Positions 28,630-36,955 of a stretch of DNA of 64,000 bases are shown in pieces. This stretch comes from Pseudonocardia sediminis (GTDB taxonomy: Bacteria; Actinomycetota; Actinomycetes; Mycobacteriales; Pseudonocardiaceae). The stretch spans positions 6,074,001 through 6,138,000 of the forward strand of contig NZ_SHKL01000001.1 in NCBI RefSeq assembly GCF_004217185.1, in the 5' to 3' direction. The notes beneath the pieces were generated by a model. The model saw nothing but the letters and a program-made list of their open reading frames with translations. It searched no databases and was not told where the DNA came from. How positions within the stretch are numbered: the first letter of the stretch is position 1; each line of letters starts with the position of its first letter. The position numbers and the translations under genes were made by a program.

Positions 28630-29670
28630 ATGGCACTGGCCTCGTCGAGGCGCCTGCGGACGGCGTTGCTGCTGGCCGCGGGGCTGTTCGTGGTCGGGAC
28701 GTCGGCCGCGCTCTACGAGGTCCCGGCACTGTCCGGCGGCGTCACGGCCGCGACGACCGCCTCCGCCGACGGCCGTGTGACCACACTCACCGGACGTCGC
28801 TCGCCGTTCGACCCGCTGGGCCTGACCACGCCGGCCGCGACCCCGGCCGGGTCGGCCGCCGTCCGCCCGGGTGCGGTGACCGAGACGGCCGGCGCCGGGC
28901 TGTGCACGTCGAGCTTCGTGTTCACCAGCGGCGAGAAGGTCCTCCTCGGGCAGGCCGCGCACTGCGGGGGCACCGGCGCCGACACCGAGACCGACGGCTG
29001 CACCTCCTCCACCGTCCCGACCGGCACCCCGGTCACCGTGCGGGGCAACGGCGAGACCGTCACCGGGACGATGGTCTACAGCTCGTGGACGACGATGCAG
29101 CAGCGCGGCGAGACCGACCCGGACACCTGCGCCTACAACGACTTCGCGCTCGTCGAGCTGCCGCCCGACGCGGCGGCGCGGACCAACCCGTCGGTGCCGT
29201 TCTTCGGCGGCCCGGGCGGGGTGCACGACGGCGGTCTGGAGCCGGGGGCCGCGGTGTTCGGGCTGGCCAACCCGGAGGGGCCGCCCGAGAGGAGCGCAGG
29301 CGGAACGAGCATGGGCGCCGGGACGCGGACGTTGCGCCCGCGCGCCGGCACCGGCGGCGAGGACGTCGGCGGCGGGTGGGGACACACCGTCTACACGGTG
29401 GCGCGGGGCGTGCCCGGCGAGTCCGGGGCCCCGCTGCTCGACGAGGCCGGACGCGCGGTCGGGCTGCTGTCGAGCCTGAACGTCGGCGGGGAGCGGGAGA
29501 GCATCGAGTACACCGACCTCGCGAGGGCCCTGGACTACGCCCGCCGCAACGGCGGGCTGCCCGACCTCGCGCTGGCCGCCGGGACGGAGCCGTTCACACC
29601 GGCGCCGGCCGGTGTCGCCCCCACCGACCTGGCGCCCCCGGCCGGACCACCGGTCGCGGCCGGGAACTGA
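28630..29670 (+). CDS. Secreted chymotrypsin-fold serine protease
   Basis: A 346-residue protein with a basic N-terminus and hydrophobic signal or anchor (LRTALLLAAGLFVVGTSAAL). The chymotrypsin-like triad is visible: His in LGQAAHCGG (about residue 116), Asp in AYNDFALVEL (about 173), Ser in GVPGESGAPLL (about 267). Cysteines around the His (LCTSS, HCGG, DGCTSS, DTCAYN) suggest disulphides. The end is Pro/Ala rich. It is separated from ftsH and hpt, which it splits, and has its own promoter region. ATG at 28630 follows a GGGGG stretch. Substrate unknown. Confidence 0.85.
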   Translation: MALASSRRLRTALLLAAGLFVVGTSAALYEVPALSGGVTAATTASADGRVTTLTGRRSPFDPLGLTTPAATPAGSAAVRPGAVTETAGAGLCTSSFVFTSGEKVLLGQAAHCGGTGADTETDGCTSSTVPTGTPVTVRGNGETVTGTMVYSSWTTMQQRGETDPDTCAYNDFALVELPPDAAARTNPSVPFFGGPGGVHDGGLEPGAAVFGLANPEGPPERSAGGTSMGAGTRTLRPRAGTGGEDVGGGWGHTVYTVARGVPGESGAPLLDEAGRAVGLLSSLNVGGERESIEYTDLARALDYARRNGGLPDLALAAGTEPFTPAPAGVAPTDLAPPAGPPVAAGN

Positions 29671-29686
29671 TCCCGCGGACGAGACG

Positions 29687-29701
29687 GACCGTCAGACGGT
29701 C
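29687..29701. terminator. Short hairpin between convergent protease and hpt genes
   Basis: GACCGT-CAG-ACGGTC, a 6-bp stem with a 3-nt loop, fills the 33-bp gap between two converging stops. It is short, so terminator activity is tentative. Confidence 0.4.
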
Positions 29702-29703
29702 GC

Positions 29704-30270
29704 TCAGGCGTAGACCGTCGGGGACAGCGTCCCGATGTAGGGCAGGTCGCGGTAGCGCTCGGCGTAGTCGAGCCCGTAGCCGACGACGAACTCGTTCGGG
29801 ATGTCGAAGCCGACGTACTTGACCGGGACGTCGACCTTGATCGCGTCCGGCTTGCGCAGCAGCGTCACCACCTCCAGCGAGGCGGGCGAGCGGGCCTGCA
29901 GGTTGTTCATCAGCCAGTTCAGCGTGAGCCCGGAGTCGATGATGTCCTCGACGATCAGGACGTGCCGGCCCGCGATGTCGCGGTCGAGGTCCTTGAGGAT
30001 CCGCACCACGCCGGACGACGACGTGGACGAGCCGTACGAGCTGACCGCCATGAACTCGAGCTGCACCGGCACCGGGAGGGCACGGGCGAAGTCGGTCATG
30101 AACATGACCGCGCCCTTCAGCACCCCGATCAGGACCAGGTCGGTCTCGCGACCCGATCGCTCGCCGCACTGCTCGCTGTAGTCCGCGGCCACCTGCTCGG
30201 CGATCTCGGCGATCTTCGTCCGGACCTGCTCCTCGGTGACCAGGACCGAGGAGATGTCCTCGTCGTACAA
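29704..30270 (-). CDS. hpt: Hypoxanthine phosphoribosyltransferase Hpt
   Basis: Purine salvage enzyme. The 188-residue protein has LVLIGVLKGAVMFMTDFAR, SSYGSSTSSSGVVRILKD, the PRPP-binding VLIVEDIIDSGLT near residue 113, and VGFDIPNEFVVGYGLDY. Start TTG at 30270 (LYDEDISSVL) is preceded by GAGGGG with 7 nt spacing and gives the usual family length; the frame continues upstream without resemblance. tilS ends 67 bp upstream, and tilS-hpt adjacency is conserved in actinobacteria. Confidence 0.95.
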   Translation of the reverse strand: MYDEDISSVLVTEEQVRTKIAEIAEQVAADYSEQCGERSGRETDLVLIGVLKGAVMFMTDFARALPVPVQLEFMAVSSYGSSTSSSGVVRILKDLDRDIAGRHVLIVEDIIDSGLTLNWLMNNLQARSPASLEVVTLLRKPDAIKVDVPVKYVGFDIPNEFVVGYGLDYAERYRDLPYIGTLSPTVYA

Positions 30271-30337
30271 GCGTCGTCCCCTCGTCGGCGCCCGGTCCAC
30301 GGTGGCCGCCGTCCGGGGTGACCCACCCCGATCGACG

Positions 30338-31498
30338 TCAGTGCCCCGCTCCGCCCCGGACGTGGCGTCGCAGCACGAGCCTGCCACGTGCGCGGACGAG
30401 GTCCAAGCCGCCGCCCAGGGCCGGTCCGCCCTGTCCCCGCCACCGCCCGACGAGGTCGTCGGCGGCGCGTAGATGATCATCGGTCAGGGCCCGTACCCCG
30501 TTCTCGCGCAACCATTCCCGCAGGACCCGGCGTCGTACGGCGGCCGGGACGCCCACCAGCGGGCCCACCCGCAGCGCCGGGCCGTCCGGGCCGGTGCCGT
30601 CGTCGGCCGCCCCCTGCGTCGTCCGTCCGCGACCGGCGGTGTCACCGGAATCACCGGACGGATCGGCCGCGGCGCCGAGCGGTGGTGACGCGGGTGCCCC
30701 CACGTGATCACCGTCCGCTGCCCCGGTGCCGAGCCGGTCCTCCGCCTCGGTCCGGACCCGGTCCTCCGCCTCGGCGCGGACCAGCTCCGCCCAGACGCTC
30801 AGCGCGTCGTCGTCCTCACGGAGCTGGGCCGCGGTCCGGGCCAGCGCCGGGGCGACGCCGCCGGCGAGGACGTCGTCGAGCAGCGGGAGCGCCTCGCGGC
30901 GGATCCGGACGCGGGTGAAGCGGTCCTCGGCGTTGTGCGGGTCCTGCCAGGGCTGGCGGCCGGCCTCGGCGCACGCGGCCTCGGTGACGGCCCGTCGTGT
31001 CCCGAGCAGCGGTCGCAGCCACGGGTCGCTCCACTCCCGCATACCGGCCAGCGAGCGGGCGCCGGAGCCGCGGCCCAGGCCGAGCAGCACCGTCTCGGCC
31101 TGGTCGTCGAGGGTGTGCCCGAGCAGGACCGGCGAGTCCGGGTGCGGGCGGGCGGCGCGCAGGGCCTCATAACGGGCCCGGCGCGCCGCGGCCTCCGGTC
31201 CGCCGGCGCCCTCGACCCGCACGGTGCAGACGCGCGCTCGCACCCCGCAGGCCCCGAACGTCGCGGCCAGCGCCGCCGAGCGCTCCGCCGACCCGTCCTG
31301 CAGCCCGTGGTCGACGATCACCGCGTGCACGCCGGCCGGGGCCAGCGCCGCGACGGCGTCGAGCAGCGCCGTGGAGTCGGCGCCCCCGGAGCAGGCGATG
31401 ACCGGCGGTGCGACCCGGGCCTCGGGCGGCAGCCGGTCGAGTGCCTCACGCACGGCGACCCGCACCTGGCGGGACGCCGGGCCGAGAGCCGCGCTCAT
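30338..31498 (-). CDS. tilS: tRNA(Ile)-lysidine synthetase TilS
   Basis: Converts C34 of tRNA-Ile(CAU) to lysidine, letting it read AUA. The 386-residue protein has the PP-loop ACSGGADSTALL near residue 36, VDHGLQDGS, LLGHTLDDQAETVLLGLGRG and RPLLGTRRAV. Between the catalytic part and the C-terminal domain (VPAAVRRRVLREWLRENG) lies an insert of about 75 residues, low in complexity, with an AEDRVRTEAEDRLGTG repeat and a Gly/Asp/Ala run. Start ATG at 31498 has no Shine-Dalgarno and lies inside a large palindrome. Confidence 0.93.
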   Translation of the reverse strand: MSAALGPASRQVRVAVREALDRLPPEARVAPPVIACSGGADSTALLDAVAALAPAGVHAVIVDHGLQDGSAERSAALAATFGACGVRARVCTVRVEGAGGPEAAARRARYEALRAARPHPDSPVLLGHTLDDQAETVLLGLGRGSGARSLAGMREWSDPWLRPLLGTRRAVTEAACAEAGRQPWQDPHNAEDRFTRVRIRREALPLLDDVLAGGVAPALARTAAQLREDDDALSVWAELVRAEAEDRVRTEAEDRLGTGAADGDHVGAPASPPLGAAADPSGDSGDTAGRGRTTQGAADDGTGPDGPALRVGPLVGVPAAVRRRVLREWLRENGVRALTDDHLRAADDLVGRWRGQGGPALGGGLDLVRARGRLVLRRHVRGGAGH

Positions 31499-31562
31499 GA
31501 TCGATGAGTGTGGGCACATCGGTGCCACCCATGGCACCGATCGTCACACACGGATCGATCAT
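31497..31562. promoter_or_regulatory. Large imperfect palindrome over the tilS start codon
   Basis: Three nested arm pairs: ATGATCGAT (31497-31505) with ATCGATCAT (31554-31562); GTGTG (31508-31512) with CACAC (31545-31549); ATCGGTGCC (31518-31526) with GGCACCGAT (31533-31541) around a 6-nt loop. The outer arm includes the tilS ATG. It may be the terminator of the upstream metalloprotease gene, a structure hiding the tilS start, or both. Confidence 0.6.
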
Positions 31563-31637
31563 GAGGGGCGGGCGTCGCCGACCACGGGCCCGCGGACGGC
31601 ACGGCGGCGGACGGCGGGCTCACGACGACGGCGAGGC

Positions 31638-32729
31638 TCAGGCGACCCGGCGCAGCCAGTCCTGCGGCGCGTCCAGCTCGGCGCGGAGGGGCAGGGTCTC
31701 CGGGGACTCCCAGACCCGGTTGAACCCGGCCATCCCGATCTCGCCCTCGACGTGCCGGACGAACGCCGCGCCGACGGCGTACTGGCGCATCTTCGCCTCG
31801 ACCCCGAGCAGGGTGCGCAGCAGGCGGTCGATGATCCCGCCCCCGCGACGACGGGCGGTGAAGCGCTCGCGGATGACGTCGACGCTGGGCACCACCCGCG
31901 GCCCGACGGCGTCCATCACGTGGTCGGCGTGGCCCTCCAGCAGCGTGGTCAGGGCGAGCAGGCGGTCCAGGACGGCCTTCTGCTCCGGGCCCTGCAGGAG
32001 CTCGACCAGCGCCAGCGGGTCGCCTCCGGTGCCGCGCATCGAGCGGATCGCCTCCGGCAGCCGGGCCAGCTTCGCCGCATCCGGCTCCCGGATCGAGAGC
32101 AGCTGCCCTACCTGGTCGGAGAAGTAGTCGCGCAACCACGGCACGGCGGTGAACTGCAGGCGGTGGGTGGCCTCGTGCAGGCACACCCAGAGCGCGAAGT
32201 CCTCGCTGTCGACGCCGAGCGACTGCTGGGCGGCGTAGATGTTGGGCGCGACCAGGATCAGCCGGCCGGCGCCGTCCGGGCCGCCGAACGGGTCGTACTG
32301 CCCGAGCACCCGCGCGCCGAGGTAGGCCAGCAGCGCGCCGACCTGCGCACCCGCCGTCGTCCCGGTGACGGCGCGGGCCAGCTTCGGGGTGTGCGGCAGC
32401 GTGGCGCCCGCGGTGAGGGCCTTCATGCCGTCCAGGGCGGCGTGCGCCCAGGCCGGGCGGTCCAGCACGTCGGCGGGCAGCAGCGGGAGTCCGGCGCCGA
32501 GCCCGGTGGTCTCCCGGACGTGGCCCTCGGCGGTGGCCGAGTCCGTCCGCAGCCGGGCGACGAGCTCGGCGGCGACCGACGGGGAGGTCTGCGGGCCTGC
32601 GGCCATCAGGCGGGCGGCCGTGCCCTTGGCCAGCGACCAGTTCACCGGGAGGCCGTGGTCGAGATCGGCCCCGCCGGCCGGGACGACACCGGATCGGGTC
32701 GCCGCGGCCGGGCTCGTCGCGTTGTCCAT
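31638..32729 (-). CDS. Zinc-dependent metalloprotease, zincin-like (Rv3626c family)
   Basis: A 363-residue member of the actinobacterial zincin-like family (DUF2342, sometimes labelled coenzyme F420 biosynthesis associated). The zinc motif HEATH (LWVCLHEATHRLQF) lies near residue 190, and LLEGHADHVMDAVG near 270 may give the third ligand. Also typical are NWSLAKGTAARL near the N-terminus and GPRVVPSVDVIRERF. Position matches Rv3626c between tilS and dacB. Start uncertain: ATG at 32729 (GAGG 3 nt upstream) or GTG at 32738. Confidence 0.88.
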   Translation of the reverse strand: MDNATSPAAATRSGVVPAGGADLDHGLPVNWSLAKGTAARLMAAGPQTSPSVAAELVARLRTDSATAEGHVRETTGLGAGLPLLPADVLDRPAWAHAALDGMKALTAGATLPHTPKLARAVTGTTAGAQVGALLAYLGARVLGQYDPFGGPDGAGRLILVAPNIYAAQQSLGVDSEDFALWVCLHEATHRLQFTAVPWLRDYFSDQVGQLLSIREPDAAKLARLPEAIRSMRGTGGDPLALVELLQGPEQKAVLDRLLALTTLLEGHADHVMDAVGPRVVPSVDVIRERFTARRRGGGIIDRLLRTLLGVEAKMRQYAVGAAFVRHVEGEIGMAGFNRVWESPETLPLRAELDAPQDWLRRVA

Positions 32730-32782
32730 CCGCCTCACGCTACCCGCGCCGGGGAGACCGGCGACGGGCCCGGACGAGCGGT

Positions 32783-34339
32783 TCAGCTACGACATCCGCA
32801 GCGGCTCAACGCCGCCGCGATCGCGTCCAGCTTCGGGCGGGCGTCGGCCGGGGAGGTGCCGTTGGAGATGAAGGCGAACACCAGGAGCCGTCCGTCGACG
32901 TCGCTGACGACGCCGGCCAGGCTGGACGCGCCGCTCAGGGTGCCCGTCTTGGCCCGGACGACGCCGCGGCCGGCGATCGAGCGGCCGTCGGTGAACCGGT
33001 CGGCCAGCGTCCCGCCGCCACCGGCGACCGGCAGCCCGGTGAGGATCGGGCGCAGGTACTGCACGTCGTTCGGGTTCTGCGAGACCGCCGACGCCGAGGC
33101 CAGGACGGACCCGAGCAACGAGGTGGTGATCCGGTTGTCCGGGGACAGGCCGCTGCCGTCGTTGAGCACCAGGCCCGAGGTGGCGTAACCGGCCTGCGAC
33201 AGCGCGGCGGAGACCTCCTTGGCCGCCCCGTCGAAGGACGGGTCGCCCTGCCGCGAGATCGCCACCTGACGGGCCATCGCCTCCGCGGTGACGTTGTCCG
33301 AGGCGGTGAGCATGTACTCGATCAGGCTGGCGATCGGCGGGGAGGAGACGCTACCCAGGGTCGGGGAGTTCGCCGCCGCACGGCCGGGCTCGACGTTCTG
33401 CGCCCCGACCGCGTCGGCGAACGCCTTCCCGGCCGCGGCGGCCGGGTCGTCCGAGCGGGGCCCGTCCTGGATGGTCGGGTCGGTGCGGCCGCCGTCGAGC
33501 ATCAGGGCGGTCATCGGGGCGACGTCACCGGTGCCGACGTCCGCCGGGTCCCAGCTGCGCGCCAGCTCCGGGCCCGTCCACAGGCTCGTGTCCGTGTAGA
33601 CCGTGGTGATCGGACGGCCGACGGCCTTCTTGACCTGCTCGGCGAGGTCGTCGATCCGGGCCGGCTCCGGGTAGACCGAGTTCTTGCCGACCGGCAGCGC
33701 GGTCAGCGACGGGTCACCGCCGCCGACGAGGACGACCGAGTCCGGCGTCGGCCCGGGAACGACCGTCGTCGCGAGACGGTCGGTCGGGTTGAGGCTCAGC
33801 AGCGTCGCCGCGGCCGTCAGCAGCTTGGTGACCGAGCCGGGGACCATGCCCTCGTTCTGCCCCCGCTGCCACAGCGGGGCGGACCCGCGCGGGGCCGAGG
33901 AGTCCAGCACCACGCCCGAGAGGTTGCCCAGCTCGGGGGCCGAGGCCGGTCCGGCGAGCACCTTGTCCAGGCCCGACCGGGTCGGGACCGGCGCGGTCGG
34001 GGCGAGCGGGCCCAGCTCCGGGATCGGCACCGGCGGGTAGGCCGACGCCGCCGGCGCCCCGAGGCCCAGCTGTGCCCGCGTGGTCGGGCTGGCCAGCGCG
34101 ACGGCGCCGAAAAGCCCGGCGAGCACCGCCACGACGACGGCGATCACGGCGACCCGGCGGGTTCCCCGTTCGCGCCAGCCACCGATCGGCCCGCTCGGAC
34201 GGCGATGCCTGCGTCCCACCCTGCCCGCCTCCTCGTCGTCGTGGACCCGCGGCTCCCGCCCGGGCACCTGGCGGTGCCGGTACGACGCAGCTGCCCGAAA
34301 TGCGGGCTCTGTGCGACCGGTCTGCACCGGCGCGTCCAC
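32783..34339 (-). CDS. dacB: D-alanyl-D-alanine carboxypeptidase/endopeptidase (PBP4, DacB)
   Basis: Penicillin-binding protein of class C acting on peptidoglycan outside the membrane. The 518-residue protein has a basic cytoplasmic start, one TM segment (VAVIAVVVAVLAGLFGAVAL, near residue 65), a Pro-rich linker, and the serine-peptidase motifs SVTK (in MVPGSVTKLLTAA), SDN (in MLTASDNVTAEAM) and KTG (in VRAKTGTLSGASS). It has the extra PBP4-type domain between SxxK and SxN. Start GTG at 34339. It ends in CGC-RS. The divergent ppa begins 94 bp away. Confidence 0.93.
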   Translation of the reverse strand: MDAPVQTGRTEPAFRAAASYRHRQVPGREPRVHDDEEAGRVGRRHRRPSGPIGGWRERGTRRVAVIAVVVAVLAGLFGAVALASPTTRAQLGLGAPAASAYPPVPIPELGPLAPTAPVPTRSGLDKVLAGPASAPELGNLSGVVLDSSAPRGSAPLWQRGQNEGMVPGSVTKLLTAAATLLSLNPTDRLATTVVPGPTPDSVVLVGGGDPSLTALPVGKNSVYPEPARIDDLAEQVKKAVGRPITTVYTDTSLWTGPELARSWDPADVGTGDVAPMTALMLDGGRTDPTIQDGPRSDDPAAAAGKAFADAVGAQNVEPGRAAANSPTLGSVSSPPIASLIEYMLTASDNVTAEAMARQVAISRQGDPSFDGAAKEVSAALSQAGYATSGLVLNDGSGLSPDNRITTSLLGSVLASASAVSQNPNDVQYLRPILTGLPVAGGGGTLADRFTDGRSIAGRGVVRAKTGTLSGASSLAGVVSDVDGRLLVFAFISNGTSPADARPKLDAIAAALSRCGCRS

Positions 34340-34433
34340 GGTCCATCACACTAGGGGAAGCACCGCCGCCGCCCTCCCGACCGTCACCGGTCGGGTGAGG
34401 CGCGAACCGACCTCCCGACAGGAGCAACGAATC

Positions 34434-34955
34434 GTGGACTTCGACGTCACCATCGAGATTCCCAAGGGTGGCCGCAACAAGTACGAACTCGATCATGTGA
34501 CCGGCCGCATCAAGCTGGATCGCACCCTGTTCACGGCCACCCAGTACCCCGCCGACTACGGCTTCATCGAGGAGACCCTCGGTGAGGACGGCGACCCGCT
34601 GGACTGCCTGGTCCTGGTGCAGGAGCCCACGTTCCCGGGCTGCCTGATCCGCGCGCGGGCGATCGGCATGTTCCGGATGAAGGACGAGAAGGGCGGCGAC
34701 GACAAGGTCCTCTGCGTCCCGACCGACGACCCCCGCCAGGAGCACCTGCGCGACATCCACCACATGGCGGAGTTCGACCGCGCGGAGATCCAGCACTTCT
34801 TCGAGATCTACAAGACGCTCGAGCCCGGCAAGAGCGTCGAGGGCGCCACCTGGGTCGGCCGTGCCGACGCCGAGAAGGAGATCAAGGTGTCCTGGCAGCG
34901 CGCCAAGGACGCCGCCGAGAAGGGTGAGGGCCCGCTCGTGGGCCACGGGCACTGA
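34434..34955 (+). CDS. ppa: Inorganic pyrophosphatase Ppa
   Basis: Family I pyrophosphatase, hydrolysing PPi made in biosynthesis. The 173-residue protein begins DFDVTIEIPKGGRNKYELDH and has RIKLDRTL, QYPADYGFIEETLGEDGDPLD with the metal-binding Asp residues, and a His-containing HHMAEFDRAEIQHFFEIYK. Start GTG at 34434 follows AGGAG at 9 nt. A convergent thiolase gene follows past a hairpin. Confidence 0.97.
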   Translation: MDFDVTIEIPKGGRNKYELDHVTGRIKLDRTLFTATQYPADYGFIEETLGEDGDPLDCLVLVQEPTFPGCLIRARAIGMFRMKDEKGGDDKVLCVPTDDPRQEHLRDIHHMAEFDRAEIQHFFEIYKTLEPGKSVEGATWVGRADAEKEIKVSWQRAKDAAEKGEGPLVGHGH

Positions 34956-34978
34956 GTCCCACCCCGACCTTCCGGACA

Positions 34979-35009
34979 GGCCCGCCGCTGTGATCTGCAG
35001 CGGCGGGCC
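34979..35009. terminator. Bidirectional hairpin terminator (ppa / thiolase)
   Basis: A 12-bp perfect stem, GGCCCGCCGCTG (34979-34990) with 34998-35009, and a 7-nt loop lie between the converging ppa and thiolase genes. Confidence 0.8.
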
Positions 35010-35030
35010 CGCCCGTTTCGCAGGTCCTTC

Positions 35031-36251
35031 TCAGACCTTCTCGAAGATCGCGGCGAGGCCCTGACCGCCGCCGATGCACATCGTCTCCAGCCCGTAGCGG
35101 GCGTCCCGGCGGACCATCTCCCGGGTCAGGGTCGCCAGGATCCGCCCGCCGGTCGCCCCGACGGGGTGTCCGAGGGAGATCCCGGAGCCGTTGACGTTGG
35201 TGCGCTCGAAGTCGGCGTCGGTGAACTTCCACTCCCGCGTCACCCCGAGGACCTGGGAGGCGAAGGCCTCGTTGAGCTCGATCAGGTCGATGTCGGCCAG
35301 CTCCAGCCCCGCGGCGGCGAGGGCCTTCGCGGTGGCCGGGACCGGGCCGATGCCCATCGTCTTCGGCGGGACCCCGCCGATGCCCCAGGACACCAGGCGC
35401 GCCAGCGGCCGCAGGCCCAGCTCGGCGGCCTTGTCCGGGCTGGTCACGATGCACACCGCGGCGCCGTCGTTCTGGCCGGAGGCGTTGCCGGCGGTGACGG
35501 TGGCGTCCGGGTCGTCCTTGCCCAGGATCGGGCGCAGGGTCGAGAGCTTCTCCACGTTCGAGTCCGGGCGGATGTGCTCGTCGGCGTCGACGACGGTGTC
35601 GGACTTGCGGCCCTTCACCGTGACCGGCACGAGCTCGTCGGCGAACCGGCCGGCCTCCTGCGCGGCGGCGGCCCGCAGGTGCGACCGCACGGCGTACTCG
35701 TCCTGCTCGGCGCGCCCGATCGCGTAGTCGCGGCGCACGTTCTCGGCGGTCTCGAGCATCCCGCCCGGCACCGGGTGGTTCACCCCGCCCGCGGTGACCC
35801 GGCCGCGGGCCAGGGAGTCGTTGAGCATGACCCCGGGGCCGCCCTTGACGCCCCAGCGCATCGCGGTGGAGTAGAACGAGGCGTTCGACATCGACTCCGC
35901 GCCCCCGGCCAGCACGACCTCCGACGCCCCGGTCTGGACCTGCATCGCCGCGTACAGCACGGCCTGGAGCCCGGACCCGCAGCGGCGGTCGATCTGCAGC
36001 CCGGACGCGGTCACCGGCAACCCGGCGTCGAGTGCGGCGACGCGGCCGATCGCGGGGGCGTCCATCGAGGGGTAGCAGTGCCCGAGCAGCACGTCGTCGA
36101 CCGCGTCGCCGGGCAGCCCGGTGCGCTCGAGCAGCGCGGTGATCACCGTGGAGGCCAGGGTGTGGGCCGGCACGTCACGCAGGGAACCGCCGAAACCACC
36201 GACCGGCGTCCGCAGCGGCTCGCAGATGACGGCTTCTCGTGTGCTGCTCAA
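35031..36251 (-). CDS. Acetyl-CoA C-acetyltransferase (thiolase)
   Basis: A 406-residue thiolase. It has the nucleophile Cys in DRRCGSGLQAV (about residue 90), ELNEAFASQVLGVTREW, the His in GISLGHPVGATGGR, and the second Cys in METMCIGGGQG-like LETMCIGGGQG near the C-terminus. It could act in beta-oxidation or acetoacetyl-CoA formation; the chain length is not readable. The downstream hydratase gene order (hydratase then thiolase on the minus strand, 18 bp apart) suggests a small fatty-acid unit. Confidence 0.93.
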   Translation of the reverse strand: MSSTREAVICEPLRTPVGGFGGSLRDVPAHTLASTVITALLERTGLPGDAVDDVLLGHCYPSMDAPAIGRVAALDAGLPVTASGLQIDRRCGSGLQAVLYAAMQVQTGASEVVLAGGAESMSNASFYSTAMRWGVKGGPGVMLNDSLARGRVTAGGVNHPVPGGMLETAENVRRDYAIGRAEQDEYAVRSHLRAAAAQEAGRFADELVPVTVKGRKSDTVVDADEHIRPDSNVEKLSTLRPILGKDDPDATVTAGNASGQNDGAAVCIVTSPDKAAELGLRPLARLVSWGIGGVPPKTMGIGPVPATAKALAAAGLELADIDLIELNEAFASQVLGVTREWKFTDADFERTNVNGSGISLGHPVGATGGRILATLTREMVRRDARYGLETMCIGGGQGLAAIFEKV

Positions 36252-36269
36252 CGCAGATGTCCTCTCGGT

Positions 36270-36722
36270 CTAGACGTACTGGCGGGTCAGCCACTCGGCG
36301 ACCAGCGCGGGCCGCTCCGAGCCCTCGATCTCCACGACGACCTTCTGGGTGATCTGCACCCCGCCCTCGATGTCGGACACGTCGGTGAGCTCGACGGAGG
36401 CGCGCACCCGGCTGCCGACCGGCAGCGGCGAGGTGAAGCGGACCTTGTTCAGCCCGTAGTTGACGCCCATCTTGACGCCCTCCACCTTGTACACCTCGTG
36501 CACCAGCAGCGGGAGCAGCGACAGGCTCAGGAAGCCGTGCGCGATCGTCGTCCCGAACGGGCCGTCCTTGGCCTTCTCGGGGTCGACGTGGATCCACTGG
36601 TGGTCGTCGGTGGCGTCGGCGAACTGGTTCACCCTGTCCTGCTCGACGGCGTGCCACTCCGAGGTCCCGACCTCGGAACCCTTCGCCGCACGCAGCTCGT
36701 CGACCCCGTTGAAGACGCGCAT
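36270..36722 (-). CDS. MaoC-family 3-hydroxyacyl-CoA hydratase (HtdZ/Rv0130-like)
   Basis: An (R)-specific enoyl-CoA/ACP hydratase with the hotdog fold. The 150-residue protein keeps the catalytic pair Asp40 and His45 (FADATDDHQWIHVD) plus GPFGTTIAHGFLSLSLLP and NYGLNKVRF, closely resembling M. tuberculosis HtdZ over its whole length. It begins MRVFNGVDELRAAKG. It lies just upstream of the thiolase, and both probably act on acyl-CoA intermediates. Confidence 0.92.
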   Translation of the reverse strand: MRVFNGVDELRAAKGSEVGTSEWHAVEQDRVNQFADATDDHQWIHVDPEKAKDGPFGTTIAHGFLSLSLLPLLVHEVYKVEGVKMGVNYGLNKVRFTSPLPVGSRVRASVELTDVSDIEGGVQITQKVVVEIEGSERPALVAEWLTRQYV

Positions 36723-36955
36723 CCCAGCTCTCCTCGTTCATCCGTGTCCGCCTGCGCCGATCACCCTGCCACACACGACGTCACCGAGCGGGCCACGAGC
36801 CGCACGCCGGGGCGCGGGACAGGATCGGCGGCGGGGCGACGGCCGGACTAAGGTCATCACCGGATCGGCCCGACCCGGCCGGTCCGCGAACGGAGTCGTG
36901 GGGAAGGTCTGATCGAGACGATGTCTCAGTCCCCGGTGCCACCGGCGGGCGCGGC

